Source of the DNA: Paracoccus sp. (in: a-proteobacteria)
GTDB taxonomy: Bacteria > Pseudomonadota > Alphaproteobacteria > Rhodobacterales > Rhodobacteraceae
Length of the DNA: 64,000 bases
Assembly: GCF_030538655.1 (NCBI RefSeq)
Contig: NZ_JAUNTO010000003.1
Location: forward strand, 117,239 to 181,238
Reading direction: 5' to 3'
Below are positions 25,863-34,078 of this stretch, one piece after another. The translations under genes were made by a program, and so were the position numbers. The notes under the pieces are model-generated. The model did not search any database and was not told where the DNA came from. It saw only the letters and a list, made by a program, of their open reading frames with translations. How positions within the stretch are numbered: the stretch's first letter is position 1; each line of letters opens with the position of its first letter.

Positions 25863-26957
25863 ATGCGCTCGACCCTTTCCTATCTGAAGTGGCCCCTTAT
25901 CGTAACCGTCGCCGGAATTGCATTGGCCGGGCTTTTGGGCTGGCAATACAGCGGCACCATGGGCGGGATGTTGTCGTTCCTGTTTATCGCGGCAGTGCTG
26001 GCGGTGCTGGAAATCTCGCTGTCCTTCGACAATGCCATCGTGAACGCGAACAAACTGCAACAGATGACGCCGGTCTGGCAACGGCGGTTCCTGACCTGGG
26101 GTATCCTGATCGCCGTCTTTGGGATGCGGGTGCTGTTTCCGCTGCTGATCGTCGTGATCGCGGCGCAGATCGGGCCAATCGCGGCGATCAAGCTGGCCGC
26201 GACCCAGCCCGAGCGTTATGCCGAACTGATCGGCGACGCGCATCTGCCCATCGCCGCCTTTGGCGGGGCGTTCCTGATGTTGGTGGCGCTGAATTATTTC
26301 TTTGACCAGTCCAAAGAAGTCGATTGGATCGGCGGGCTGGAACGGCAGCTTCGCAAGGCCGGGTCGATCCGTGGGATGGAGGTCGGCTTTGTGCTGATCT
26401 GCATCCTGTTTTTCGTCTGGCTGCTGCCGGTGCGGGACGAGCCGACCTTCATGTTCGCCGCCATCTGGGGGATCGTCACCTATCTGGCCGTCGATGCGCT
26501 TGGCGCGGTGCTGGACCGCTGGGGTGCACCGGGCAAAGGCGGGGCCGCGCAGGCCGGTCTGGGCGGGTTCCTCTATCTTGAGGTTCTGGACGCCAGCTTC
26601 AGCTTTGACGGCGTGATCGGGGCGTTCGCACTGACGCAAAACCTGTTCCTGATCGCCATCGGCCTCGGCATCGGGGCGATGTATGTGCGTTCGATGACGG
26701 TGATGCTGGTCGAGCGCGGCACGCTGGCCGAGTTCCGCTATCTGGAACACGGCGCGTTCTGGTCGATCCTGATCCTGTCGATCATCATGTTCGGTCAGAC
26801 CATGTGGCACATCCCCGAGGCGATCACCGGCCTGCTGGGTGCCAGCTTCATCGCCATGGCCTTTGTCAGCTCGATCCTGTGGAACCGCGCCAATATGAAC
26901 GCCGGGGGCGAATTGCCCGAAGGCCGGGTGAACAAGCACGGCCAATACGAGGAATAG
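25863..26957 (+). CDS. DUF475 family membrane protein (TerC-related)
   Basis: 364 aa with about nine membrane segments. The motifs AVLEISLSFDNAIVNANKLQQM (about 46-67) and YLEVLDASFSFDGVIGAFALTQN (about 238-260) are characteristic of DUF475, a relative of TerC proteins involved in metal or tellurite resistance and in metal loading of exported proteins. The acidic/Asn residues (E, DN, D) within membrane helices suggest metal coordination. The start is the ATG at 25863 (MRSTLSYLKW); a longer frame upstream overlaps the divergent DUF1045 gene. Function unproven. Confidence 0.9.
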   Translation: MRSTLSYLKWPLIVTVAGIALAGLLGWQYSGTMGGMLSFLFIAAVLAVLEISLSFDNAIVNANKLQQMTPVWQRRFLTWGILIAVFGMRVLFPLLIVVIAAQIGPIAAIKLAATQPERYAELIGDAHLPIAAFGGAFLMLVALNYFFDQSKEVDWIGGLERQLRKAGSIRGMEVGFVLICILFFVWLLPVRDEPTFMFAAIWGIVTYLAVDALGAVLDRWGAPGKGGAAQAGLGGFLYLEVLDASFSFDGVIGAFALTQNLFLIAIGLGIGAMYVRSMTVMLVERGTLAEFRYLEHGAFWSILILSIIMFGQTMWHIPEAITGLLGASFIAMAFVSSILWNRANMNAGGELPEGRVNKHGQYEE

Positions 26958-26970
26958 GCTACGCCCCAGG

Positions 26971-27041
26971 GTCGGGGAAAAGGGCCACCGGACCTTTTCC
27001 TGATCTCCTCATCCCAAAGGATATTTGGAAACGAAAGACGA
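26971..27041 (+). repeat. dispersed intergenic repeat, copy B
   Basis: Shares GTCGGGGAAA, GACCTTTTCCTGAT, CTCCTCATCCC and GGATATTT in the same order and spacing as the copy at 10905-10977, then ends GGAAACGAAAGACG. Lies between the 3' ends of the DUF475 gene and the class V aminotransferase gene. Confidence 0.65.
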
Positions 27042-27044
27042 GGC

Positions 27045-28175
27045 TTAGCGCAGCACCTTGTCCAGCACAGCGCGCAGCCGGGCGATGGTGCCGTCCACAT
27101 CCTGCAACTTGTCCAGCCCGAACAGGCCAAGGCGGAAGGTCGAAAAATCCACACCCTCGCCCACCTGCAAAGGCACGCCGGCGGCGATCTGCATCCCCTC
27201 GGCGGCGAATTTCTTGCCTGATTTGATGTCGGGATCACTAGTGTAGGACACCACTACCCCCGGCGCACCAAAACCCTTGGCCGCCACCGAGCGGATGCCG
27301 CGTTCGGCCAGCATCGCCCGCACACTCTCGCCCAGGCGCCATTGCGCTTCGCGCGCGGCCTCGAACCCCATGGCGCGGGTTTCCTCGATGGCGCTGTGCA
27401 GCCCGACCAGCGCATCGGTCGGCATGGTGGCGTGATAGGCGTGGCCGCCATCCTCATAAGCGGCCATGATCGCGCGCCATTTCTTCAGGTCCAAGGCAAA
27501 GCTGTCGCTGTCGGTTTCCGCCAGCCGCGCCGCTGCCTGTTTTGACAGCATCACCAGCCCGGCGGCGGGCGACGCCGACCAGCCTTTCTGCGGGGCCGAG
27601 ATCAGCACATCCACGCCGGTCGCCGCCATATCCACCCAGATCGCGCCGGATGCGATGCAGTCCAGCACCATCAGCGCTCCCACCTCGTGCGCGGCGGCGG
27701 CCAGCGCGGTGATGTAATCATCGGGCAGGATCAGCCCGGCCGAGGTTTCCACATGCGGCGCGAACACCACATCGGGCCGCGCCTCGCGGATCTGCTGCAC
27801 CACATCCTCGATGGGCGCAGGCGCATAGGCGGGCTGCGGCTCGTTCCCTGCGGGCCGCGCCTTGGCCACCGTCACCTCGCGCGCAAAACCGCCTGCCTCA
27901 AAGATCTGGCTCCAGCGATAGCTGAACCAGCCGTTCCGCAGGATCAGCGCATGGGCATCGCGCCCGAACTGCCGCGCCACCGATTCCATCGCATAGGTGC
28001 CGCCGCCCGGCACGATGGCGACCTGATCGGCCCCGTAAACCTCGCGCAGCGATGACGACAGATCACGCATCACCGCCTGAAATTTCTGCGACATATGGTT
28101 CAGCGACCGGTCGGTGAACACCACCGAAAATTCCAGCAAACCATCGGGGTCAATATCAGGGCGCAGGCCGGGCAT
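27045..28175 (-). CDS. class V aminotransferase (alanine-glyoxylate aminotransferase family)
   Basis: 376 aa PLP fold-type I enzyme. The small-domain N-terminus is followed by GGGTYAMESVARQ (about 58, cofactor phosphate site), DCIASGAIWVDMAATGVDVLISAPQKGWSASPAAGLVML (about 170-208), in which the Lys of APQKGW is the Schiff-base residue, and STFRLGLFGLDKLQDV near the C-terminus. The DUF-like annotation 'aminotransferase' in related genomes covers serine/alanine-glyoxylate types. Substrates cannot be fixed from sequence. It faces away from the amidotransferase/polyamine cluster that starts 180 bp beyond its start, so a shared promoter region is possible. Confidence 0.88.
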   Translation of the reverse strand: MPGLRPDIDPDGLLEFSVVFTDRSLNHMSQKFQAVMRDLSSSLREVYGADQVAIVPGGGTYAMESVARQFGRDAHALILRNGWFSYRWSQIFEAGGFAREVTVAKARPAGNEPQPAYAPAPIEDVVQQIREARPDVVFAPHVETSAGLILPDDYITALAAAAHEVGALMVLDCIASGAIWVDMAATGVDVLISAPQKGWSASPAAGLVMLSKQAAARLAETDSDSFALDLKKWRAIMAAYEDGGHAYHATMPTDALVGLHSAIEETRAMGFEAAREAQWRLGESVRAMLAERGIRSVAAKGFGAPGVVVSYTSDPDIKSGKKFAAEGMQIAAGVPLQVGEGVDFSTFRLGLFGLDKLQDVDGTIARLRAVLDKVLR

Positions 28176-28231
28176 GGGCGATCCTCACTGTAATTTTGCT
28201 CAGCCTAGCGCGCCCATTGCAGCACGGCCAG

Positions 28232-28257
28232 CCCGTCTTTCGTTTGAAAATATCCTC
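28232..28257 (-). repeat. dispersed intergenic repeat, short copy C
   Basis: On the minus strand this reads GAGGATATTTTCAAACGAAA then GACGGG, matching the 3' part of copy B (GGATATTTGGAAACGAAAGACG). Lies between the divergent starts of the aminotransferase and amidotransferase genes. Confidence 0.55.
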
Positions 28258-28264
28258 GGGGGGT

Positions 28265-28286
28265 GCGGGGGGCGAAGCGCCCCCGC
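28265..28286. other. GC hairpin upstream of the amidotransferase gene
   Basis: GCGGGGG (28265-28271) can pair with CCCCCGC (28280-28286) around the loop GCGAAGCG. It adjoins repeat copy C and lies about 70 nt before the amidotransferase start, without a U-run. Could be part of the repeat unit or a transcript structure; no function can be assigned. Confidence 0.45.
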
Positions 28287-28358
28287 TGCAACCGCGCCTC
28301 TTGCAAGCCCCCCGCGCGGCACATACCCTTGGCGCAAAGCAAAAACCCAAAGGTTCCC

Positions 28359-29042
28359 ATGCGCATCGGTATCCTTCAATGCGGCCAGTCGCCCGATCTG
28401 CTTAAATCAGAGATGGGTGATTACCCCGATATGTTCACCCGGATGCTGGCCGGGCGGGGCTTTGATTTCAGCCATTACCATGTCGAGGACATGCAGTTCC
28501 CGGCATCCATCCACGACGCCGATGGCTGGCTGCTGACCGGATCGCGCCACGGCGCTTATGAAGATCACGCCTTTATCCCGCCACTGGAAGATTTCATCCG
28601 CCGCGCCTATGCCGCCCATGTGCCGATGGTCGGCATCTGCTTTGGCCATCAGATCATCGCGCAAGCTTTGGGCGGCACGGTTGAAAAATACGCGGGCGGT
28701 TGGGCCGTGGGCGCGCAGGATTACGACTTTGACGGCCAGCCGGTTACGCTGAACGCCTGGCATCAGGATCAGGTGACGGCCCTGCCACCGGATGCCATCG
28801 TGCTTGCCCGCAACGGCTTTTGCGAAAACGCCGCGCTGGTTTACGGCGACCGGGCCTTTACCGTGCAGGCCCACCCGGAATTCGAGGATCGCTTCGTCGG
28901 CGGGCTGATGGAGTTTCGAGGCGGCGCCGTCCCTGACGCCTTGCTGGAACAGGCCCGCGCCCGCATGGACGAGGCGAAATCCAGCGGCATGATTGCAGAC
29001 CGGATCGAGGCGTTCTTCAAACAGCCAAGACAGGCGGCCTGA
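28359..29042 (+). CDS. class I glutamine amidotransferase (type 1 GATase domain protein)
   Basis: 227 aa. The nucleophile elbow VGICFGHQIIAQALGG (about 92-107) supplies Cys, and AFTVQAHPEFEDRF (about 175) supplies His and Glu, so the triad is complete. It likely hydrolyses a gamma-glutamyl amide; E. coli PuuD (gamma-glutamyl-GABA hydrolase) belongs to a related group, but this protein looks closer to generic GATases such as YfeJ. The start at 28359 (MRIGILQCG) has an AAAGG-like SD. It overlaps the PaiB-like gene by 1 nt, which itself overlaps the glutamine synthetase-like gene, so the three form one operon and probably act on the same gamma-glutamyl compound. Confidence 0.88.
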   Translation: MRIGILQCGQSPDLLKSEMGDYPDMFTRMLAGRGFDFSHYHVEDMQFPASIHDADGWLLTGSRHGAYEDHAFIPPLEDFIRRAYAAHVPMVGICFGHQIIAQALGGTVEKYAGGWAVGAQDYDFDGQPVTLNAWHQDQVTALPPDAIVLARNGFCENAALVYGDRAFTVQAHPEFEDRFVGGLMEFRGGAVPDALLEQARARMDEAKSSGMIADRIEAFFKQPRQAA

Positions 29043-29641
29043 TGTATTGCCCGCCCCATTTCGCGGAAACCCGGCCCGAAATGCTGGCGGGCCTGATCGC
29101 GGCGCATCCGCTGGGTTTACTGATCTCGAACGCCGGGGCGCTGACCGCGAATGCAGTGCCGTTCCAGATGACCGCTGACGGTTGGCTGCGCGCGCATCTG
29201 GCCCGCGCCAACCCACAACTGAGCGGGCTTGACGGGGCCGATGTGCTGGTGGTCTTTCAGGGGCCGCAGGCCTATATCACCCCGGCGCTGTATGAGGCGA
29301 AGGCGCAAACCGGCAAGGTCGTGCCGACGTGGAACTATCTGATGGTGCAGGTGCGCGGCATCGCCTACCTGCGCGATGACGCGGATTGGCTGGGCGATCA
29401 GATCGACGCGCTGACCCGGCAGATGGAAACCGCGCTGCCCGAGCCTTGGGCCGTGACCGACGCGCCGGGCAGCTACATCACCGCCATGAAACGCGGCATC
29501 GTCGGGGTCGAGATCGCCATCACCGACATCAAAGGCAAATGGAAAGCCGGCCAGAACCGCAGCGCCACCGACCGCGCCAATGTCAAAGCTGCGCTTACTG
29601 AAACTCATCCGGCGCTGGCCGCTGCAACAGGTGACCCATGA
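29042..29641 (+). CDS. FMN-binding negative transcriptional regulator family protein (PaiB-like)
   Basis: 199 aa PaiB family. Hallmarks: MYCPPHFAETRPEMLAGLIAAHPLGLL at the start, AHLARANPQ (about 57), VVFQGPQAYITPALYEAK (about 75), VPTWNY (about 97) and KGKWKAGQNRSATDR near the end. In Bacillus PaiB pairs with PaiA, a polyamine acetyltransferase, and affects sporulation and protease genes; whether members bind DNA is unsettled, and the fold is that of a split-barrel flavin protein. Start overlaps the previous stop (TGATG) and its stop overlaps the next start (ATGA). Location between two gamma-glutamyl enzymes points to polyamine metabolism. Confidence 0.88.
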   Translation: MYCPPHFAETRPEMLAGLIAAHPLGLLISNAGALTANAVPFQMTADGWLRAHLARANPQLSGLDGADVLVVFQGPQAYITPALYEAKAQTGKVVPTWNYLMVQVRGIAYLRDDADWLGDQIDALTRQMETALPEPWAVTDAPGSYITAMKRGIVGVEIAITDIKGKWKAGQNRSATDRANVKAALTETHPALAAATGDP

Positions 29642-30996
29642 CCCCCGACTGGTTGAACCACACCCCTACCGCCGCCCGCCGCTATGCCGAAGGCAAGCGG
29701 CTGGACGAGGTGGAATGTATCGTTGCCGACATCGCCGGTGTGGCACGTGGCAAGGCCATGCCCGCATCGAAATTCGCGCGGCAGGAAAAATTCTACCTGC
29801 CGAACTCGATCTTTTTGCAGACGATCACCGGGGAATGGGCCGACAACCCGCAGGGCGCCTTTACCGAACCCGACATGGTGCTGCGGCCTGATTTTTCCAC
29901 CGCCACCGCCGCGCCCTGGACCGCCGATTACACGATGCAGGTGATCCATGACGTGCTGGACCAGCAGGGCCAGCCCGTCCCCATCGCGCCGCGCAATGTG
30001 CTGAAACGCATCGTCAGCCTGTATGAAGAACGCGGCTGGCGGCCCGTCGTCGCGCCGGAAATGGAGTTCTTTCTCGTCGCCCGCAACATCGACCCGAACC
30101 AGCCGATCATCCCGCCGATGGGCCGCACGGGGCGGCGGGCGGCGGCGAAACAGGCCTATTCCATGTCGGCGGTGGACGAATACGGCAAGGTCATCGACGA
30201 CATCTATGATTTCGCCGAGGCGCAGGGGTTCGAGATCGACGGCATCCTGCAAGAGGGCGGCGCGGGTCAGGTCGAAATCAACCTGAACCACGGCGACCCG
30301 GTGGCGCTGGCGGACGAGATTTTCTACTTCAAGCGCCTGATCCGCGAGGCTGCGCTGCGCCACGACTGTTTCGCCACCTTCATGGCCAAGCCGATCGAGG
30401 GCGAGCCGGGCAGCGCCATGCACATTCACCATTCCGTGGTGGACGCACAGACCGGCAAGAATATCTTTTCCGACGCGCAGGGCCGCGAGGCGCCCGAGTT
30501 TCTGCACTTCATCGCCGGGATGCAGAAACACCTGCCCGCCGCCGTCGCCCTGCTGGCCCCTTATGTGAACAGCTATCGCCGCTATGTCCCTGATTTTGCA
30601 GCGCCGATCAATCTGGAATGGGGCCGCGACAACCGCACCACGGGCTTGCGCGTGCCAATTTCCAGCCCGGAATCGCGGCGGGTGGAAAACCGGCTGGCGG
30701 GGATGGATTGCAACCCCTATCTGGGGCTGGCCGCATCGCTGGCCTGCGGTTATCTGGGCCTGACCGAAGCCGAAGACCCGCGCCCGGAATGCCTTGGCGA
30801 TGCCTATATGTCGCAGGACGAACTGCCCTATAACCTTGGCGACGCACTGGACCTGATGGTTGAAAGCGAACCGATGCGCGGCGTCTTGGGCAGCGAGTTC
30901 GTGGACGTCTACGAATCGGTCAAGCGCAATGAATACAAAGAATTCTTGCAGGTCATCAGCCCGTGGGAACGCGAACATCTGCTGCTGAACGTGTGA
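29638..30996 (+). CDS. puuA: glutamine synthetase family protein, probable gamma-glutamylputrescine synthetase
   Basis: 452 aa type I-like glutamine synthetase fold. Motifs in order: VECIVADIAGVARGKAMPASKF (about 24-45), RPVVAPEMEFFLV (about 136-148, metal-binding Glu), GAGQVEINLNHGDP (about 208), SAMHIHHSVVD (about 259, substrate/ATP), and RIEWGRDNRTTGLRVP-like segment (about 322). It ligates glutamate to an amine. The FAD oxidase resembling PuuB at 31550 makes putrescine the likely amine; other amines (ethanolamine, isopropylamine) are handled by close relatives. Third gene of the overlapping operon. Confidence 0.85.
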   Translation: MTPDWLNHTPTAARRYAEGKRLDEVECIVADIAGVARGKAMPASKFARQEKFYLPNSIFLQTITGEWADNPQGAFTEPDMVLRPDFSTATAAPWTADYTMQVIHDVLDQQGQPVPIAPRNVLKRIVSLYEERGWRPVVAPEMEFFLVARNIDPNQPIIPPMGRTGRRAAAKQAYSMSAVDEYGKVIDDIYDFAEAQGFEIDGILQEGGAGQVEINLNHGDPVALADEIFYFKRLIREAALRHDCFATFMAKPIEGEPGSAMHIHHSVVDAQTGKNIFSDAQGREAPEFLHFIAGMQKHLPAAVALLAPYVNSYRRYVPDFAAPINLEWGRDNRTTGLRVPISSPESRRVENRLAGMDCNPYLGLAASLACGYLGLTEAEDPRPECLGDAYMSQDELPYNLGDALDLMVESEPMRGVLGSEFVDVYESVKRNEYKEFLQVISPWEREHLLLNV

Positions 30997-31103
30997 TTTC
31001 CATGTGGCATCGTTGCCCCCGACAAGGCACACGGGCGGCGTGATCTGTGCGGCTGCGCGGGGCCTGCCGCAGCGCCGATGATCGTTTCCACGCGCGCGAC
31101 AGG

Positions 31104-31301
31104 CTATTCCCAATCCGCAGCCTTTGGGGCCTTGCGTTCCTGCATGGTCGCTTCGCCCAGATAGCGGCGCGGATTGCCGCACATCCAGCACGAACACAGC
31201 GCCAGATGATGTGCCACTTTGGCCTTTTTGTCGTGCGGATAAATCTTTCGCGCCCGCGCCTTCATCCGGGCAACATCCATGCGGCGACGAGAAAGAGACA
31301 T
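31104..31301 (-). CDS. small conserved protein with a CSCWMCGNPRR motif
   Basis: 65 aa. Very basic N-terminal half (MSLSRRRMDVARMKARARKIYPH), then LALCSCWMCGNPRRYLGE and a charged C-terminus. I recognise the CSCWMCGNPRR-type sequence as a conserved short bacterial protein of unknown function. CxCxxC could bind zinc or an iron-sulfur cluster. The motif and the ATG at 31301 with CAGGA-like SD support it as real. Lies antisense between puuA and the puuB-like gene. Confidence 0.75.
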   Translation of the reverse strand: MSLSRRRMDVARMKARARKIYPHDKKAKVAHHLALCSCWMCGNPRRYLGEATMQERKAPKAADWE

Positions 31302-31549
31302 GGCGACATCCTGACAGCCAGCCCCCCGGACGGCGGGCTGGCACGGATATAGGCGGTTTGCGATCAGAACACACCCCGACAGCCATTACAACATCCGACA
31401 CGCGTCCCTTTGACGCGCCAGACATCGCCTTGGCCGGTGTGACCCGCTATGCTGTGGCGCAAAGGGAAATCCGACCAGAGGTGGCGCGCTGAAGCCAGCC
31501 CTGCCCGCCTGTGGCTTTCCTGCACTGTGGATCATCTCAGAGGCTTGCC

Positions 31550-32854
31550 ATGAACCTGCTGTTTGCCAATGATCGCGCCGGGCAATACCCGCCCAGCCTG
31601 TATGCCGAAACGCGGCTGCCCTTTGATCCGCAGCCACCCTTGCGCGGGGAACAGCGCGCCGATGTGGCGGTGATCGGTGCGGGTTACACCGGCCTGTCGG
31701 CGGCGCTGCATCTGGCGCGGGCGGGGCTGTCGGTTGCGGTGATCGAGGCGCATCGCGTCGGCTTTGGCGCTTCGGGACGCAATGGCGGACAGATCGGGTC
31801 GGGCCAGCGGCAAGAGGTGGACTGGCTGGAAACGCGCTATGGCCGCGATACCGCGCGCAAGCTGTGGGACATGGCCGAAGATGCCAAGGCACTGACCCGC
31901 GATCTGGCCGCGCAGGCCGGGGTGGCCGTGCATGACGGCGTGGCCCATGCCTGCCGCACGGCGGCAGAGGTGCGCCACGCCCATGACATGGCCGAGCGTC
32001 TGGCCCGCGATTACGGTTACGATCAGGTGCAGCCGCTGGACCGCGAGGCGTTTCGCGCCTTGGTCCCCTCGGATGCCTATATCGGCGGCGATCTGGACCG
32101 GGGGGCGGGGCATGTGCATCCGCTGAATCTGGCCATCGGCATGGCGCGGCTGGCGCAGGATGCCGGGGCGCAGATTTTTGAAGCCTCGCTGGTGCGCGAC
32201 ATCCGCCACGCGGCGGGCAGGCCCAGCGTGGTGCAATGCGATCACGGCCGGGTGCTGGCCGATCACGTCATTCTGGCGGGCAACGGCTATCTGGGCGGGC
32301 TGGACCGACGGGTGGCGGCGCGAGTGATGCCGATCAACAATTTCATCGTCGCCACCGCGCCACTGGGGGATCGTGCGGCGCAGGTGCTGGCGGAAAACAT
32401 CGCCGTCGCGGATAGCAAGTTTGTGGTGAATTACTGGCGGCTGTCAGAAGATGGCCGACTGATCTTTGGCGGCGGCGAGAATCTGGGCTATCGTTTCCCA
32501 GCCGACATTCGCGCCAAGGTGCGCCCGCATCTGCTGTCGGTCTATCCGGGGCTGAAGGATGTCGAACTGACCCACGCCTGGGGCGGCACGCTGGCCATCA
32601 CCATGAACCGGATGCCCTGCCTGATGCGGCCTGCGCCGAATACTCTGGCCGCCGGAGGCTATTCCGGTCACGGCGTTGCCATGGCGACACTGGCCGGGCG
32701 GCTGATGGCCGAGGCGGTGCGCGGGCAGGCGGCGGGCTTTGACACGCTGGCCACGATCCCGGTGCCGCCATTTCCGGGCGGTGCCTTGCTGCGCTGGCCG
32801 CTGCTGGTCGCGGGGATGAGCTGGTTTGCGTTGCGGGATCGGCTGGGGGTTTAG
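31550..32854 (+). CDS. puuB: FAD-dependent oxidoreductase, probable gamma-glutamylputrescine oxidase
   Basis: 434 aa DAO-family flavoenzyme. N-terminal substrate-entry region, FAD-binding ADVAVIGAGYTGLSAALHLARAG (about 37-59), then GFGASGRNGGQIGSG (about 77) typical of PuuB/OrdL proteins, and C-terminal GYSGHGVAMATLAGRLMAEAV (about 370). Oxidises the gamma-glutamyl amine made by PuuA to an aldehyde with H2O2 production. The ATG at 31550 is preferred over an upstream GTG at 31511. The preceding puuA ends 550 bp upstream, so it is probably in the same pathway but separately expressed. Confidence 0.85.
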   Translation: MNLLFANDRAGQYPPSLYAETRLPFDPQPPLRGEQRADVAVIGAGYTGLSAALHLARAGLSVAVIEAHRVGFGASGRNGGQIGSGQRQEVDWLETRYGRDTARKLWDMAEDAKALTRDLAAQAGVAVHDGVAHACRTAAEVRHAHDMAERLARDYGYDQVQPLDREAFRALVPSDAYIGGDLDRGAGHVHPLNLAIGMARLAQDAGAQIFEASLVRDIRHAAGRPSVVQCDHGRVLADHVILAGNGYLGGLDRRVAARVMPINNFIVATAPLGDRAAQVLAENIAVADSKFVVNYWRLSEDGRLIFGGGENLGYRFPADIRAKVRPHLLSVYPGLKDVELTHAWGGTLAITMNRMPCLMRPAPNTLAAGGYSGHGVAMATLAGRLMAEAVRGQAAGFDTLATIPVPPFPGGALLRWPLLVAGMSWFALRDRLGV

Positions 32855-32888
32855 CACGCCGCACAAAAGCCGGGGGGTTTCCCGCCCC

Positions 32889-32929
32889 ATCGCCGGGCCG
32901 CCTCGAACTGGTGGCGGCGACCCGGCGAT
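32889..32929. terminator. long inverted repeat between convergent genes
   Basis: ATCGCCGGG (32889-32897) pairs with CCCGGCGAT (32921-32929); inside, CCGCC (32898-32902) pairs with GGCGG (32913-32917), leaving a 10-nt loop and a small bulge. It lies between the 3' ends of the oxidoreductase gene and the methyltransferase gene. No U-run on either side; a bidirectional stop or mRNA end is likely but not proven. Confidence 0.5.
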
Positions 32930-32933
32930 CCCG

Positions 32934-32957
32934 TCGGATATTTGAAGACCAAATATG
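32934..32957 (+). repeat. dispersed intergenic repeat, short copy D
   Basis: Reads GTCGGATATTTGAAGACCAA AT, matching the core GGATATTTnnAnACnAAA of the copies at 10905, 26971 and 28232. Located directly at the 3' end of the methyltransferase gene and next to a long hairpin. Confidence 0.55.
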
Positions 32958-32960
32958 CCT

Positions 32961-34070
32961 TCAGGGCAGCGGGTTGGTGCGGTGCAGGCGGATTTTCAGG
33001 CCGCCGTGGTCCACGATCGGGCCGGGCGGCAGCAGCGGCAATCCGGTGGCACGGGCAAGGCCAGCCTCGCTGGTGACGATGCCGACGCGCCAGCCGCCGA
33101 ATTTGTCCAGCAGGGTTTTGCCAAGCGCGGCATGCAGGCCGAACAGCGGACCTTTATTGCCGATCCGCGCACCATAGGGCGGGTTGACGATCACCAGACC
33201 GGGCGGGCCCTCGGGGCGTTCGAGGGCCGAGACGGGAAGGGTCTGGAAATCGCACCACCCGCCTACGCCCGCCGATTGGGCGTTCTGGCTGGCGGCGCGG
33301 ATGGCCCCTGCGTCACGGTCGCTGCCGTAAAAGCGCGCGGCGGGGGTGCGGACCGGAATGGGCTGGCGCAGTGTGGCAAGGGCTGCGGGATCGGCTGTGG
33401 CCAGCTGCTGAAAGGCAAAGTCGCGCGTGCGGCCCGGTTGCAGCCCGGCGGCGATCTCTGCCGCTTCGATCACAAAGGTGCCGGAACCGCACATCGGGTC
33501 CAGCACGGGTTCTGCCCCGGAAAAGCCGCAGTCGCGCAGGAACAGCGCCGCCAGCGTTTCGCGCATCGGCGCCTTGGACACCGCCGCCTTATGGCCGCGT
33601 TTGTGCAGGGAATCGCCGCTGGTATCGACGCTGATCGTGACCAGATCATCCTCGATCCGGGCCTTGATCGTAATAGCCTCGCCCTTGTCCACCACCGGCG
33701 CGCCAAGGGTTTCGGCGATGGCGCGGGCGATGCGTTGGCTGGCTGCGCCCGCGTGATAGATGCGCGAGGCGCGGCAAGTGGTATCAACGCGCACCGGCAC
33801 ATCGCGGCGCAGCACTGCGGCCCAATCGAATTTGCGGGCGCGTTTGTCCAGTTGCGCAAGGTGCATCGCCCGGAACGACCCGATCCGCGCCAAAACCCGC
33901 GTCGCCCCGCGCAGGTTCAGGTTCGCGCGCCAGACATCGGACCAGCCGCCGGTGATCGTGACTCCGCCCGCGACCTGTGCGGCATCGGGCCAGATGGCCC
34001 GCGCCTCGGCCAGCAACACGGGTTCCAGCCCCGGCGCGCAGGCCAGGAATATCTCGAATCTGTCGTCCAT
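32961..34070 (-). CDS. THUMP-domain class I SAM-dependent RNA methyltransferase (RlmL/YcbY N-terminal type)
   Basis: 369 aa. N-terminal ferredoxin-like/THUMP RNA-binding region (about 1-155, including FLACAPGLEPVLLAEARAIWP) and a Rossmann methyltransferase domain. PVLDPMCGSGTFVIEAAEIA (about 185-204) binds SAM and IVNPPYGARIG (about 278-288) is the NPPY catalytic motif of N-methyltransferases. It likely makes m2G2445-type modification in 23S rRNA. Lies 8 nt upstream-adjacent to the luciferase-like gene's end, so the two leftward genes may share a transcript. Confidence 0.9.
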   Translation of the reverse strand: MDDRFEIFLACAPGLEPVLLAEARAIWPDAAQVAGGVTITGGWSDVWRANLNLRGATRVLARIGSFRAMHLAQLDKRARKFDWAAVLRRDVPVRVDTTCRASRIYHAGAASQRIARAIAETLGAPVVDKGEAITIKARIEDDLVTISVDTSGDSLHKRGHKAAVSKAPMRETLAALFLRDCGFSGAEPVLDPMCGSGTFVIEAAEIAAGLQPGRTRDFAFQQLATADPAALATLRQPIPVRTPAARFYGSDRDAGAIRAASQNAQSAGVGGWCDFQTLPVSALERPEGPPGLVIVNPPYGARIGNKGPLFGLHAALGKTLLDKFGGWRVGIVTSEAGLARATGLPLLPPGPIVDHGGLKIRLHRTNPLP

Positions 34071-34078
34071 ACGCCCGG

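Noticed and set aside
28359-29042. Calling the amidotransferase PuuD
   Set aside because: The triad is present but the sequence looks more like general class I GATase proteins; no PuuD-specific feature was seen.
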